From positions 372,001 to 436,000 of the forward strand of contig NZ_CP024628.1 in the NCBI RefSeq assembly GCF_024449095.1: a stretch of DNA of 64,000 nt, given 5' to 3'. The stretch comes from Vibrio coralliilyticus. Its GTDB lineage: Bacteria > Pseudomonadota > Gammaproteobacteria > Enterobacterales > Vibrionaceae. The stretch's first letter is position 1; each line of letters starts with the position of its first letter. The notes under the pieces were generated by a model. That model was not told the origin of the DNA, ran no database searches, and saw nothing but the letters and a program-made list of their open reading frames with translations. Shown here piece after piece: positions 37,155 through 46,287 of the stretch. The position numbers were made by a program, and so were the translations under genes.

Positions 37155-39497
37155 ATGTTTATGAACTACAACGCTGGTCAAGGCGAACTAAAAAACTGGA
37201 TCGTTGAAGAGACGGCTTTTGACTCAGCTTTCCAAGGTAAATGTGAAGTAGTAATGAGCCAAGGAAATGGCTACATGGGCGCGCGTAGTGCAACGGAAGA
37301 AAAATACGTGGGACAGGTTCGCAACCTTTTTGTTGCGGGTACTTACAACAAGTTTGACGCAGACGAAGTGACCGAGCTGCCAAACTCTGCAGACATGAGT
37401 GCGATTGAAATCTTCATTGATGGCCGTCGTTTTCACCTAGAAACAGGCGAGGTAAGCAACTACTCTCGTCGTCTGAACGTGAAAAACGGTGAACTCATCC
37501 GTGAATTCACTTGGACAAACACAGAAGGCAAGAGCTTCGAGATGCGCTTCCGCCGTTTCTTCTCGCAAGCAAACCTTCATCTAATGGCATTCGACGTTCA
37601 AGTTAAAGCTTTAAACAGCGATGCGAAAATCGAAATCCGCTCTGGTGTGGACGCGCAGCTTTCTAACTCAGGCGCACAGCACTTCCACGAAGGTGAAAAG
37701 CGTATTTACGACAAGCGTTTTATCGAGCTTCTGCAGCACACCACAGAAAGCAAAGTAGACTTTGTATTCCTAACATCTCACCGCTACCTTGTGGATGGTC
37801 AGGAAATTGAGATTGACCCAGGTCTGCAAATGGACCGCCGTAAAGTATGGCTAAACATCCACCACGATCTGAAAGCGGGCGAAACGTTCGGTACAGAGAA
37901 AGTTGGTGTGGTGCACACCTCTCGCGATAAGCAGTTCGACGTTGAAGGATACGAACTTCAGGCTTTGCGTGACCATGCGTTGACTAACCTTAAAAACAAT
38001 GCAGACCGCAGCTTTGATGAGCTTTTAGAAGAGAGTGCAGCAGAGTGGGACAAGCGTTGGGCAGGCATGAACATCACCATCGGTGGTAATGACTTTGACC
38101 AACTGGCGATTCGTTTTGCGCAGTACCAACTGAACATCTTCACGCCAATGCACGATTCTCGTTTCGGTATCGGTGCGAAAGGTCTGTCTGGCGAAGGCTA
38201 CAAAGGCCACTCGTTCTGGGATACAGAAGTTTTCATGCTTCCGTTCTTCATCTACACAATGCCAGAAGTGGCTCGCAGCCTACTAGAGTACCGCTTCCGC
38301 ACGCTAGGAGGCGCACGTAAGAAAGCAGCAGACAACGGTTACCTAGGTGCACAGTTCCCATGGGAATCAGCGCTAACAGGTGAAGAAGTAACGCCAGTAT
38401 GGGGCGCGGTAGATATCATTACAGGTAAGTCGACTAAGATCTGGTCTGGCTTTATCGAGCAGCACATCACATGTGACATCACTTACGCATTGTGGCAGTA
38501 CTACCAAATCACAGGTGACCAGAAGTTCATGGACGACATGGGCTACGAGATCATGTTCGACACAGCAACGTTCTGGACTAGCCGTCTAGAGTGGCTAGAA
38601 GATCGAGAGATGTGGGGCATCTGCAATGTTATCGGTCCTGATGAGTACAAAGAGCACATCGACAATAATGCGTTCACTAACTACATGGCAGTAGAGAACA
38701 TCAAGCTGGCGATTCGTTACTACGAAGATCTAGAAACGTCTAACCCAGAACTACTGGCTAAGCTTTCTGACAAGCTAAACCTAATTGAAGCTCGCAAGAT
38801 GTGGCTAGAGCGCGTAGACAACATCTACCTGCCACAGCCACGTGAAGAAGATAAGGTTATTCCACAGGATGACACTTACCTGCAGAAAGAAATCATTGAC
38901 CTGACTAAGTACAAAGAGCAGCCATTCGTCGGTGGTCTGTTCCAGGACTACAACCTAGAGCAGGTTAACGAGATGCAGGTTTCTAAGCAGGCGGACATCA
39001 TGGTGCTGTTCCTTCAGCAAGAAGATAAGTTCGACCTTGAAACTAAGCTAGCAAACTGGAACTACTACGAGCCGAAGACGCTACACGATTCATCGCTGAG
39101 CTTATCTACGCACTCGGTATTGGCGTCAGATGTGGGTAACCCAGAGCTGTCTTACGATCTGTTCCAACAGGCTGCATCTATCGACATCGGCCAGAACATG
39201 AAGAGTTCGGATCACGGTATTCACGCGGCGTCTATCGGCGGCATGTGGCAGTGTGTAGTTTACGGTTTTGGTGGCGTACGTATGCTAGGTGGCAACCTGC
39301 GTATTAACCCTAACCTTCCAAAAGAGTGGGACAGCCTGAACTTCCCAATCTACTGGAAAGGTGAGCGTTTGGAAGTAACGGTAGATCAAGAGCAAGTTCG
39401 TATTGAACGCCCTGAATTCAACGGCCAAGCGCTAAACATCGAAGTTGCAGGCGAGCCACGTGTTATCGATTCAACAGAGGTGACTTTCAATGTGTAA
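37155..39497 (+). CDS. GH65 disaccharide phosphorylase
   Basis: A cytosolic 780-residue inverting phosphorylase. It has the GH65 N-terminal beta-sandwich, the (alpha/alpha)6 barrel with the acid Glu497 in NVIGPDEYKEHIDNNAFTNY, phosphate-site residues in LHDSSLSLSTHSVLASDVG and the C-terminal GFGGVRMLGG segment. It splits an alpha-glucoside with phosphate into beta-glucose-1-phosphate, which the next gene's mutase turns into glucose-6-phosphate. GH65 members act on maltose, trehalose, kojibiose, nigerose or glucosylglycerol; I cannot tell which, since the specificity loop (~residues 410-430) matches none with certainty. Overlaps pgmB by 8 bp. Confidence 0.93.
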   Translation: MFMNYNAGQGELKNWIVEETAFDSAFQGKCEVVMSQGNGYMGARSATEEKYVGQVRNLFVAGTYNKFDADEVTELPNSADMSAIEIFIDGRRFHLETGEVSNYSRRLNVKNGELIREFTWTNTEGKSFEMRFRRFFSQANLHLMAFDVQVKALNSDAKIEIRSGVDAQLSNSGAQHFHEGEKRIYDKRFIELLQHTTESKVDFVFLTSHRYLVDGQEIEIDPGLQMDRRKVWLNIHHDLKAGETFGTEKVGVVHTSRDKQFDVEGYELQALRDHALTNLKNNADRSFDELLEESAAEWDKRWAGMNITIGGNDFDQLAIRFAQYQLNIFTPMHDSRFGIGAKGLSGEGYKGHSFWDTEVFMLPFFIYTMPEVARSLLEYRFRTLGGARKKAADNGYLGAQFPWESALTGEEVTPVWGAVDIITGKSTKIWSGFIEQHITCDITYALWQYYQITGDQKFMDDMGYEIMFDTATFWTSRLEWLEDREMWGICNVIGPDEYKEHIDNNAFTNYMAVENIKLAIRYYEDLETSNPELLAKLSDKLNLIEARKMWLERVDNIYLPQPREEDKVIPQDDTYLQKEIIDLTKYKEQPFVGGLFQDYNLEQVNEMQVSKQADIMVLFLQQEDKFDLETKLANWNYYEPKTLHDSSLSLSTHSVLASDVGNPELSYDLFQQAASIDIGQNMKSSDHGIHAASIGGMWQCVVYGFGGVRMLGGNLRINPNLPKEWDSLNFPIYWKGERLEVTVDQEQVRIERPEFNGQALNIEVAGEPRVIDSTEVTFNV

Positions 39498-40122
39498 GGC
39501 ATTCATTTTCGACCTAGATGGCGTCATTACCGATACCGCAGAGCTGCACTACCAAGCGTGGCAACGTATGGCGAACGAAGAAGGTTACTACTTCGACCGC
39601 GAAATCAACGAACAGCTGCGTGGTGTGTCTCGTCAGGCGTCTTTGAACATCATCCTGAACGGGAAAGAGATCAGCGAAGAGAAGTTTGCAGAGTTGATGA
39701 AGCGCAAGAACGATTATTACGTGGATCTGCTGAATACGATTTCTGCAAAAGACGTTCTACCAGGTATTGAGCAATTTCTACTTGAGTTAAATGCACGTGG
39801 CATCAAAGTCGCGTTGGCGTCAGCAAGTAAGAATGCTCGTCCTATTCTTCACCGCCTTGGCCTAACGCCACTGTTTGATGCGATTGGTGACGGCTGGTCA
39901 GTGCAGCGCTCTAAACCAGCGCCGGACGTGTTCATCCATGCGGCGGGCCAAGTTGGTGTAAACGCTGACGAGTGCATCGTGGTTGAAGATGCAGAAGCAG
40001 GTGTAGACGCGGCAAAAGAAGCGGGAATGCGTGTTGTCGGTATTGGTCCTAACGACCGAGTTGGTCACGCGACATGGCGCTTCGATGATACTGCCAAGCT
40101 GACTTTGGCTGAAATCCTGTAG
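39490..40122 (+). CDS. pgmB: Beta-phosphoglucomutase
   Basis: This 210-residue HAD enzyme has the beta-PGM signature: FIFDLDGVITDTAELHYQAW (nucleophile Asp8, acid/base Asp10), cap-domain LRGVSRQASLNIIL, VALASASKNA, SKPAPDVF and VVEDAEAGVDAA. It interconverts beta-glucose-1-phosphate and glucose-6-phosphate. Its overlap with the GH65 gene fits a shared pathway feeding glycolysis. A hairpin follows at 40136-40153 before the ATPase gene. Confidence 0.95.
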   Translation: MCKAFIFDLDGVITDTAELHYQAWQRMANEEGYYFDREINEQLRGVSRQASLNIILNGKEISEEKFAELMKRKNDYYVDLLNTISAKDVLPGIEQFLLELNARGIKVALASASKNARPILHRLGLTPLFDAIGDGWSVQRSKPAPDVFIHAAGQVGVNADECIVVEDAEAGVDAAKEAGMRVVGIGPNDRVGHATWRFDDTAKLTLAEIL

Positions 40123-40135
40123 CAACAATAACAAT

Positions 40136-40153
40136 GGGCGAGCTTGCTCGCCC
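40136..40153 (+). other. Intercistronic hairpin
   Basis: GGGCGAG/CTCGCCC with CTTG loop, extended by AATG/CATT partial pairing, lies between pgmB and the ATPase gene. There is no T-tract, so it likely shapes mRNA stability. Confidence 0.5.
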
Positions 40154-40176
40154 TCATTAAAGACGTAGGTAGAACA

Positions 40177-41310
40177 ATGGCACGTTTAGAACTGAAGAAC
40201 ATCAATAAAATCTATCCTGATGGTGCACACATCATCAAGGATGCCAACCTGACCATTGAAGACGGAGAGTTCACGGTATTCGTTGGCCCATCAGGGTGTG
40301 GTAAGTCAACCATGCTACGTATGGTGGCTGGCTTGGAGGAGATTTCATCAGGAGAGATGTGCTTAGATGGTGAAGTGGTGAACAACCTTTCGCCTACAGA
40401 CCGTGGCATCGGCATGGTGTTCCAATCTTATGCGCTTTATCCGCATATGACGGTCTACGAAAATATTGCTTTCGGCCTGAAACTGGCAAAGAAAAGCAAA
40501 GAAGACATTGATTCAGCAGTTCGTCAGGTAGCGGAAATGCTGGAACTGACTAACCTGCTGAAGCAGAAACCTAGCCAGCTATCAGGTGGTCAACGTCAAC
40601 GCGTGGCAATTGGCCGAGCGATTGTACGCAACCCTAAGCTTTTCCTACTCGATGAACCGCTATCAAACTTAGATGCTTCGCTGCGTGTTCGCATGCGTCT
40701 ACAGTTGGCGGAATATCACCAGAAACTGAAGTCGACGGTTATTTATGTCACGCATGATCAAGTAGAAGCGATGACGTTGGCGGATAAAATAGTTGTCCTT
40801 CGTGCCGGTGTGGTAGAGCAAGTCGGCTCGCCTCTGGAGCTGTACTACTTCCCACAAACTCTGTTTGTCGCCGGTTTCATCGGATCGCCGAAAATGAACT
40901 TGCTGCCAGCAACATTGGTTGAGGCGACTGGCGATCAGGCAAGGGTAGAAGTGGGTGATTACACATTTGAAGCCGATGTTGACGCGACTGCTGCAACACA
41001 GGGCGCGCTAATGACTTTGGGCATCAGACCAGAAGATATCCACCTCGATGAGCAGGGAGTGGGCGTTATTGTTGAAGGTCTAGAGCGTCTGGGAACGGAA
41101 TCGCTGCTTTACACTACACTGGTTCGTGGCGGTCAGGAAGTCTTGGTGCGTGTGCCGGGGACTGTCCACGTTGAAATCGGTCAAAGGCTAAATATCCGAA
41201 TTCCTGCTGAGAAGTGTCATCTTTTCGATAGCAAAGGGCTGGCGTTTAAGCGTGGTAAAACCATTGATGACCTGATAACGCTTCCACCGCAAATTCAGCA
41301 AGCCAGCTAG
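40177..41310 (+). CDS. Locus A ABC ATPase (MalK/UgpC type)
   Basis: The 377-residue ATPase has Walker A GPSGCGKST, the signature LSGGQRQRVAIGRAIVRNP, Walker B LFLLDEPLSNLDASLRVRMR and switch His in YVTHDQVEAMT, then the regulatory TOBE-like C-terminal domain (GIRPEDIH). It powers import through the two permeases. I start at 40177 (AGGTAGA upstream), not at the hairpin-proximal in-frame start. It is the last gene before a non-coding stretch with three hairpins and a porin gene. Confidence 0.93.
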   Translation: MARLELKNINKIYPDGAHIIKDANLTIEDGEFTVFVGPSGCGKSTMLRMVAGLEEISSGEMCLDGEVVNNLSPTDRGIGMVFQSYALYPHMTVYENIAFGLKLAKKSKEDIDSAVRQVAEMLELTNLLKQKPSQLSGGQRQRVAIGRAIVRNPKLFLLDEPLSNLDASLRVRMRLQLAEYHQKLKSTVIYVTHDQVEAMTLADKIVVLRAGVVEQVGSPLELYYFPQTLFVAGFIGSPKMNLLPATLVEATGDQARVEVGDYTFEADVDATAATQGALMTLGIRPEDIHLDEQGVGVIVEGLERLGTESLLYTTLVRGGQEVLVRVPGTVHVEIGQRLNIRIPAEKCHLFDSKGLAFKRGKTIDDLITLPPQIQQAS

Positions 41311-41339
41311 TTACCCCTAAATCATAACAACGATAAAAA

Positions 41340-41457
41340 AGCCCGCTTGGCGGCGGGCTCTGGATTACTGCATTCAAAATTCAGCTTTCGACTGATTTGA
41401 ATGTGCACTTAATGCCTGTTGGCGCAGGCATCAAAAAACTATCCCGTTGGCGCGGGA
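41340..41457 (+). repeat. Three hairpins with identical TTGGCG loops
   Basis: Stems AGCCCGC/GCGGGCT (41340-41359), ATGCCTG/CAGGCAT (41412-41431) and TCCCG/CGGGA (41442-41457) each enclose the same six-base loop TTGGCG. The stems differ, so loop identity looks selected. The first has a T-run only on the minus strand. They sit in the 181 bp gap before the porin start. See findings for interpretation. Confidence 0.6.
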
Positions 41458-41491
41458 CAGACAGTAACACTGAGATAATAAGGTATACCTC

Positions 41492-42502
41492 ATGAAAAAG
41501 ACAGTAGTGGCATCCTCTGTACTTCTTGCACTCACAATTTCCGGCGTGGCAATCGCCAACGAAAAAGTTAACCCTGAAGAAGCTGAGCTGAAAGCCAAGC
41601 TGAGCGCGCTAGAAAACGAGTATTCGAAAGCTGAGTTGTTAACAGCATTGAATGCTGAGCCTCGTGAAGACAGCAAACTGCACGGTACGATTGGCACCAA
41701 CGTTGAAATCGAGCAGTGGAAAGAAGTCAAAAACGGCGAAGTGCTGAACAATGGCGGTAAAGTCAAATACTCACTGGCGAACGGCAACTTCCGCCATGAA
41801 GACTGGGCAGGTGTGGATTTTGGCTTCTACATGGCTCGAGAGTTTAACTACTCAGGAGAGCTGTTTAGTGCCGATCATGATGGAGTGAATGACATTACAG
41901 AGATATACCTGAATAAACCTTACGCCATTGATAATGGCAGCATCGGTTGGGGTGTGAAATACGCTCAGGAAAGCGCGGATAAGCGAAGCACGCCTGAAGG
42001 TAAAGTATTTGGCTCATACCAGATTAACGATTGGCTAGATTTTCACGGCTACGCTCTGTATCACGTCGAGATTAAGCAAAACCTCGGAAACTTTGACTAC
42101 TACGAGCTAGAACCTGGCTTTGGCTTCAAGATCGCAGAAAACATGGGAGCGTGGATTAACTTCCGCTACCAGCAAGGTGTTTGGGACGCTAAAGGTGACG
42201 CCGATAAAGAAGTTGAAACGGAAACCATCATTAAACCGGGGATGTGGTACAGCTTCGGTCACTGGAGCGCGGCTCTCTTCGCTGAAATCGGCAAGTTCGA
42301 CAAAGAAAATGACCGTACTGGGGCCAGCCTGCACTCTGAGGATTACGTCAAGCTAGGTGCGTCGGCTAACTATCCTATTTCGAAAAACTGGAGCGTATTT
42401 GGCGAGTTCAGCTACAAAACAGTTGATGTAGTCTTCGACGATGGTCAAGACGGTGAAAACACCCTGCCATTTGGTCTGATTGGCGTGAACTACAGCTTCT
42501 AA
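41492..42502 (+). CDS. Outer-membrane porin of locus A
   Basis: The 336-residue protein has a signal peptide (cleaved after about AIA-22), a short helical, heptad-like N-terminal stretch (PEEAELKAKLSALENEYSKA, residues ~27-46) reminiscent of ScrY, then alternating beta strands typical of a small monomeric barrel (OmpG/KdgM-like) ending in Phe. It should admit the sugar through the outer membrane for the locus A ABC system. The coding start follows AAGGTATACCTC after the three hairpins. Channel specificity is not readable. Confidence 0.8.
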   Translation: MKKTVVASSVLLALTISGVAIANEKVNPEEAELKAKLSALENEYSKAELLTALNAEPREDSKLHGTIGTNVEIEQWKEVKNGEVLNNGGKVKYSLANGNFRHEDWAGVDFGFYMAREFNYSGELFSADHDGVNDITEIYLNKPYAIDNGSIGWGVKYAQESADKRSTPEGKVFGSYQINDWLDFHGYALYHVEIKQNLGNFDYYELEPGFGFKIAENMGAWINFRYQQGVWDAKGDADKEVETETIIKPGMWYSFGHWSAALFAEIGKFDKENDRTGASLHSEDYVKLGASANYPISKNWSVFGEFSYKTVDVVFDDGQDGENTLPFGLIGVNYSF

Positions 42503-42508
42503 AATGAC

Positions 42509-42535
42509 CTCTCCTCCTGATGCTCAGGAGGAGAG
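42509..42535 (+). other. Hairpin after porin gene
   Basis: A perfect 12 bp stem CTCTCCTCCTGA/TCAGGAGGAGAG with TGC loop begins 7 bp past the porin stop. The short TTT after it is too weak to be a sure terminator; it may protect the 3' end. Confidence 0.55.
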
Positions 42536-42594
42536 TTTCCACTGCATTTAATATTTCTGGTTTTGGACTGACATTGGCAGCTTTGAGTCCGTTT

Positions 42595-42618
42595 GGAGCC
42601 TGTCCGGCTCCTTTTTTT
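42595..42618 (+). terminator. Intrinsic terminator just upstream of GH32 gene
   Basis: GGAGCC/GGCTCC stem, TGTCC loop, seven T. It ends 42 bp before the GH32 start with no room for a full promoter after it, so GH32 and GH13 need readthrough or a promoter overlapping the hairpin. Confidence 0.85.
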
Positions 42619-42660
42619 GAACCAAACCCAGACGTATTCAACGACTTTACAGGTTGGAAA

Positions 42661-44142
42661 ATGACAGAAAAATACCGCCCATACCTTCACATGACACCGG
42701 ATTCGGGTTGGATGAATGATCCAAACGGATTAGTGTTCTTCAATGGTCATTATCACCAGTTCTACCAGTATTACCCAAACGACACCGTTTGGGGGCCAAT
42801 GCACTGGGGGCACAAAATCAGTACCAACCTGATTGATTGGCAAGAGCTTGAGCCTGCGCTTTATCCCGATGAATCTGGCATGTGTTTCTCGGGAAGTGCG
42901 ATTGTTGATTGGCATAACACTTCAGGCTTATTCGAGAAGGGTAAACCAGGCTTATTGGCGTTCTACACGTCGTTCATTCAACCTAAAGTGACATTGGCCA
43001 ATGGCACTGAAGTGGAAGACCCTATTCAGCAGCAGTCACTTGCTTATAGCCAAGATGGTTTAACGTGGAAAAAATACGCTGATGGAGCACCGATCATCAC
43101 AGCACGTGGTAACCCAGATTTCCGTGATCCTAAGGTGATTTGGCATGAGCAAAGCCAAGCGTGGGTGATGGCGGTGTCTTGCGGTCAACATATTGAGTTC
43201 TACCGTTCAACTAACTTATTGGACTGGCGTTTGGTGAGCGAGTTTGGTTACCGCCACGGTGCCCACAGCAAAGGCCCTTGGGAATGCCCAGACTTGTTTG
43301 AACTGCCGATCGAAGGCTCACAAGAAACGCGTTGGGTGTTGGTGGTTGGCATTGGTGAGGGCGCACACTGTGGTGGTGCAGGAACGCAGTACTTCGTTGG
43401 TGACTTTGATGGCGAAACCTTTGTGAATCATAATCACCCAGAGACTATATTGTGGCTCGATTTCGGTCGTGATTACTACGCGACTCAGTCATTTTCTGAC
43501 ATCCCCAAAGCAGAAGGTCGCCGAATTGTCAGCACATGGATGAGCAACCATCAGTACTCACTTGAGCTGCCAACTCAACAGTTCCGCAGTTCGATGGCCA
43601 TGCCTCGTGAACTCTTCCTGTTTGACGGTAAAGCAGGGCTACGCGTAGGACAACGTTTTGTTAAAGAGCTTAATCAGGCGTTAAGCCTTGATGTACAAAC
43701 GCCAGAGCCAAGTGATGAACAAGCGATTAGCCTCTATAGCCAACAAGAAGTCATGAAGTTCAGCGCGGATGTGGCTCTACAAGATACACAAACGTTGCAC
43801 TTGAATGCTTACCAAGATAATCCGGTTTACTTTGAGTTTGTTCTTGTAGAGCAAGGGGTTGAGGTGCGTTCAGTGCGCCGTGGTCAGTTTGGCACTGAAC
43901 GGATTGATGAGCACTTCCCACATGACTATCGGGTGACTTTACCGATTGATAACAAATTCCAAGTCGAAGTGTTGATAGACAAAGGCTCGGTCGAGCTACT
44001 GATCAACGCTGGCCAATTCAGCTTTACCAACCTTGTTTATGCCAAAGAGACGCAAGCAAGTGTCGCCCTAAGCGTGGATAGCGGCTCGCTAGCACTTCGC
44101 AACGTTCAAGTATCTAGCTTGGCAGGAGAGAAAACATGTTAA
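42661..44142 (+). CDS. GH32 beta-fructofuranosidase (sucrase/invertase-like)
   Basis: A 493-residue GH32 enzyme with the three catalytic motifs: WMNDPNG (Asp nucleophile), FRDPKV (transition-state Asp) and WECPDLF (acid Glu), followed by a beta-sandwich. No signal peptide, so sucrose or a fructoside must enter first. No PTS gene is near, so substrate is probably free rather than phosphorylated sucrose. ATG at 42661 has AGGTTGGA upstream; the upstream frame crosses a terminator. Stop overlaps the GH13 start by 7 bp. Confidence 0.93.
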   Translation: MTEKYRPYLHMTPDSGWMNDPNGLVFFNGHYHQFYQYYPNDTVWGPMHWGHKISTNLIDWQELEPALYPDESGMCFSGSAIVDWHNTSGLFEKGKPGLLAFYTSFIQPKVTLANGTEVEDPIQQQSLAYSQDGLTWKKYADGAPIITARGNPDFRDPKVIWHEQSQAWVMAVSCGQHIEFYRSTNLLDWRLVSEFGYRHGAHSKGPWECPDLFELPIEGSQETRWVLVVGIGEGAHCGGAGTQYFVGDFDGETFVNHNHPETILWLDFGRDYYATQSFSDIPKAEGRRIVSTWMSNHQYSLELPTQQFRSSMAMPRELFLFDGKAGLRVGQRFVKELNQALSLDVQTPEPSDEQAISLYSQQEVMKFSADVALQDTQTLHLNAYQDNPVYFEFVLVEQGVEVRSVRRGQFGTERIDEHFPHDYRVTLPIDNKFQVEVLIDKGSVELLINAGQFSFTNLVYAKETQASVALSVDSGSLALRNVQVSSLAGEKTC

Positions 44143-46115
44143 ACGAATTACAAACTAAGCAAGCACTCCAACAAGTGCTTGATTCAGTAGAGCTACCTAA
44201 ACTCACCAAAAAAGACGAAAAGGTGTTTCTTGAACGCCTAGCACAGCATTTCCCATCTTTGGTTGGGCAACTACACACGCTTTACGGCGAGCGTTATGAT
44301 TTTTTCTTGCACCTACAAAATCTGGTGGTAGTGCTTGCCAAGGCCTTTTCTGGTCGTAAACGTAAGTGGAAGAACCTTGATGAGAAACGACTTAAAGATC
44401 CAACTTGGTATCGCAGTGAAAAGATGCTCGGCATGGCTGTATATGTGGATCTGTTTGCTGGAGATTTACAGAAGCTGAAGCAGAAAATTCCTTACCTAAA
44501 ATCACTGGGTGTTAACTATCTGCACCTCATGCCGCTTTACAAAGCGCCAGAAGGCGACAGCGATGGTGGATATGCAGTATCGGACTATCGCAAGGTTGAT
44601 CCCAAACTGGGTACGGAGAAAGATCTGGCGCAGCTCGCTGAGGCGTTGAGTGATGAAGGCATCAGTTTGGTGCTGGATTTTGTATTCAATCATACCTCTG
44701 ATGAGCACAAATGGGCGGTTGAGGCACGCAGAGGTAACCCCGAGTTTGAAGATTTTTATTACTTCTTCACCGATAAAAAGGAAGTGGATGAGTACAACCA
44801 AACCTGCCGAGAGATCTTCCCAACCGTTCGTCGTGGCAGCTTTACATTCTTAGAGGATGTAGAGAAGTACGTTTGGACCACATTCAACAGCTTCCAATGG
44901 GATCTCAACTACTCAAATCCAGCGGTGTTTAACGCCATTACCGATGAAATGTTGTTCCTCGCCAATATTGGTTGTGAAGGGTTACGTCTTGATGCGCTCG
45001 CGTTCATTTGGAAAGAGAAATGGACCCAATGTGAAAGCTTGCCGAAAGCACACACGCTGATTCAGTGTTTCAACACCTGTTTACAGATCGCAGCGCCTGC
45101 TGTGTTGTTCAAATCAGAAGCGATTGTGCACCCAGACGAAGTGGCACAGTATATCGACAAGCAAGAGTGTCAGTTATCCTACAACCCATTAATGATGGCG
45201 CTGATGTGGGAAAGTTTGGCAACACGTGAAACCAAGCTACTGACAGCGTCTCTAAAGAAAAGCTTCGAGATCTCAGACCAATGCTCATGGGTCAACTACA
45301 TTCGTTGTCACGATGATATTGGTTGGACATTTGATGATGCGGTAGCTGAGCAGCTTGGCATTAACGGCTATGATCACCGCCGCTTCCTAAATCAGTTTTA
45401 TACCGGCAAGTTTGAGGGTTCATTCTCTCAGGGCGTGCCGTTCCAAGAAAACCCGACTACGGGCGATTGTAGAGTGTGCGGCTCGTTAGCATCTCTAGCG
45501 GGCGTAGAAAAAGCGATTGAAGCTGACGATTCACAAGCAATTGAGTTTGCACTTAAACGTATTCGCCTATTGAACAGCATCAACCTTAGCATTGGCGGTA
45601 TTCCGTTGATTTATCAGGGAGACGAGCTCGGTATTTTAAATGACCACAGCTACCTAGGTGATGAATTCAAACGCGATGACGCACGCTGGGTTAATCGTCC
45701 AGAAATAACGCCAGATTCGATCGAGTTGGCTAATACTCTTGGCACTTATCAAAATCGTGTTTATTCTGATCTTAACCATATGATCAAACTACGCAAAACC
45801 AACGAAGTGTTTGGTTCAGCGAAAACGCAAATTTTGGACACCTATCGCCCGCATCTGTTTGCGTACTGCCGCGAACATGAAAATGGCAGTAAGCTTCTGG
45901 CAATTTGTAATTTCAGCGAGCATACGCAAACTTTGCCGGTTTCGATTTGCGACATCTTACATGCTGATAAGAACCAAGGCTGCAAACAAACACAAGTTGT
46001 CGATAAGCTGACAGGTAATCGTATGACTGGCGACCTGTTAGAGCTAGCGGCTTACGATGTGCTTTGGTTAGAGCTAAATGAAGGTATGAATGAGGTGACT
46101 TCAAACCGAGTTTGA
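44136..46115 (+). CDS. Amylosucrase-like GH13_4 enzyme, copy A
   Basis: A cytosolic 659-residue enzyme that aligns along its length with amylosucrase. The catalytic set falls at Asp286 (GLRLDALAF), Glu328 (FKSEAIVHP) and Asp393 (CHDDIGW), the same numbers as in the Neisseria polysaccharea enzyme; SDGGYAV and DDARWVNRP keep the acidic/Arg pair closing the sucrose pocket. It may hydrolyse sucrose or transfer glucose to glucan. It shares a near-identical 1.5 kb block with the copy at 57308, but the last ~135 residues diverge. It ends the locus A run. Confidence 0.88.
   Translation: MLNELQTKQALQQVLDSVELPKLTKKDEKVFLERLAQHFPSLVGQLHTLYGERYDFFLHLQNLVVVLAKAFSGRKRKWKNLDEKRLKDPTWYRSEKMLGMAVYVDLFAGDLQKLKQKIPYLKSLGVNYLHLMPLYKAPEGDSDGGYAVSDYRKVDPKLGTEKDLAQLAEALSDEGISLVLDFVFNHTSDEHKWAVEARRGNPEFEDFYYFFTDKKEVDEYNQTCREIFPTVRRGSFTFLEDVEKYVWTTFNSFQWDLNYSNPAVFNAITDEMLFLANIGCEGLRLDALAFIWKEKWTQCESLPKAHTLIQCFNTCLQIAAPAVLFKSEAIVHPDEVAQYIDKQECQLSYNPLMMALMWESLATRETKLLTASLKKSFEISDQCSWVNYIRCHDDIGWTFDDAVAEQLGINGYDHRRFLNQFYTGKFEGSFSQGVPFQENPTTGDCRVCGSLASLAGVEKAIEADDSQAIEFALKRIRLLNSINLSIGGIPLIYQGDELGILNDHSYLGDEFKRDDARWVNRPEITPDSIELANTLGTYQNRVYSDLNHMIKLRKTNEVFGSAKTQILDTYRPHLFAYCREHENGSKLLAICNFSEHTQTLPVSICDILHADKNQGCKQTQVVDKLTGNRMTGDLLELAAYDVLWLELNEGMNEVTSNRV
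44166..45700 (+). repeat. Duplicated GH13_4 block, copy A (pairs with 57338-58872)
   Basis: No indels appear across 1535 bp relative to the copy at +13172. The core 44601-45128 shows only three silent differences by eye, while both flanks have more. Similarity drops abruptly at each end. Confidence 0.85.
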
Positions 46116-46212
46116 GTGATTGGTGACGCCGCAGAAAGGGGCTATGACGGTTTTGCCAACGTTACATTCGCTACAACAAAAGCTGGCCTAAACAAAGTGT
46201 TATAGAATACAA

Positions 46213-46242
46213 AAAACGCGATACCGATTGGTATCGCGTTTT
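46213..46242. terminator. Bidirectional terminator closing locus A
   Basis: Stem AAAACGCGATACC/GGTATCGCGTTTT with GATT loop, A-rich on one side and T-rich on the other, between convergent GH13 and lacI-B genes. Confidence 0.85.
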
Positions 46243-46287
46243 AGTTTGTACATGGTATTTCGAGCCTATAGTGAGCAAAATTTATCA

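Noticed and set aside
44502..44801. 99-codon antisense frame found in both GH13_4 copies
   Set aside because: Its conservation is explained by the near-identical coding duplication on the other strand; no independent start signal.
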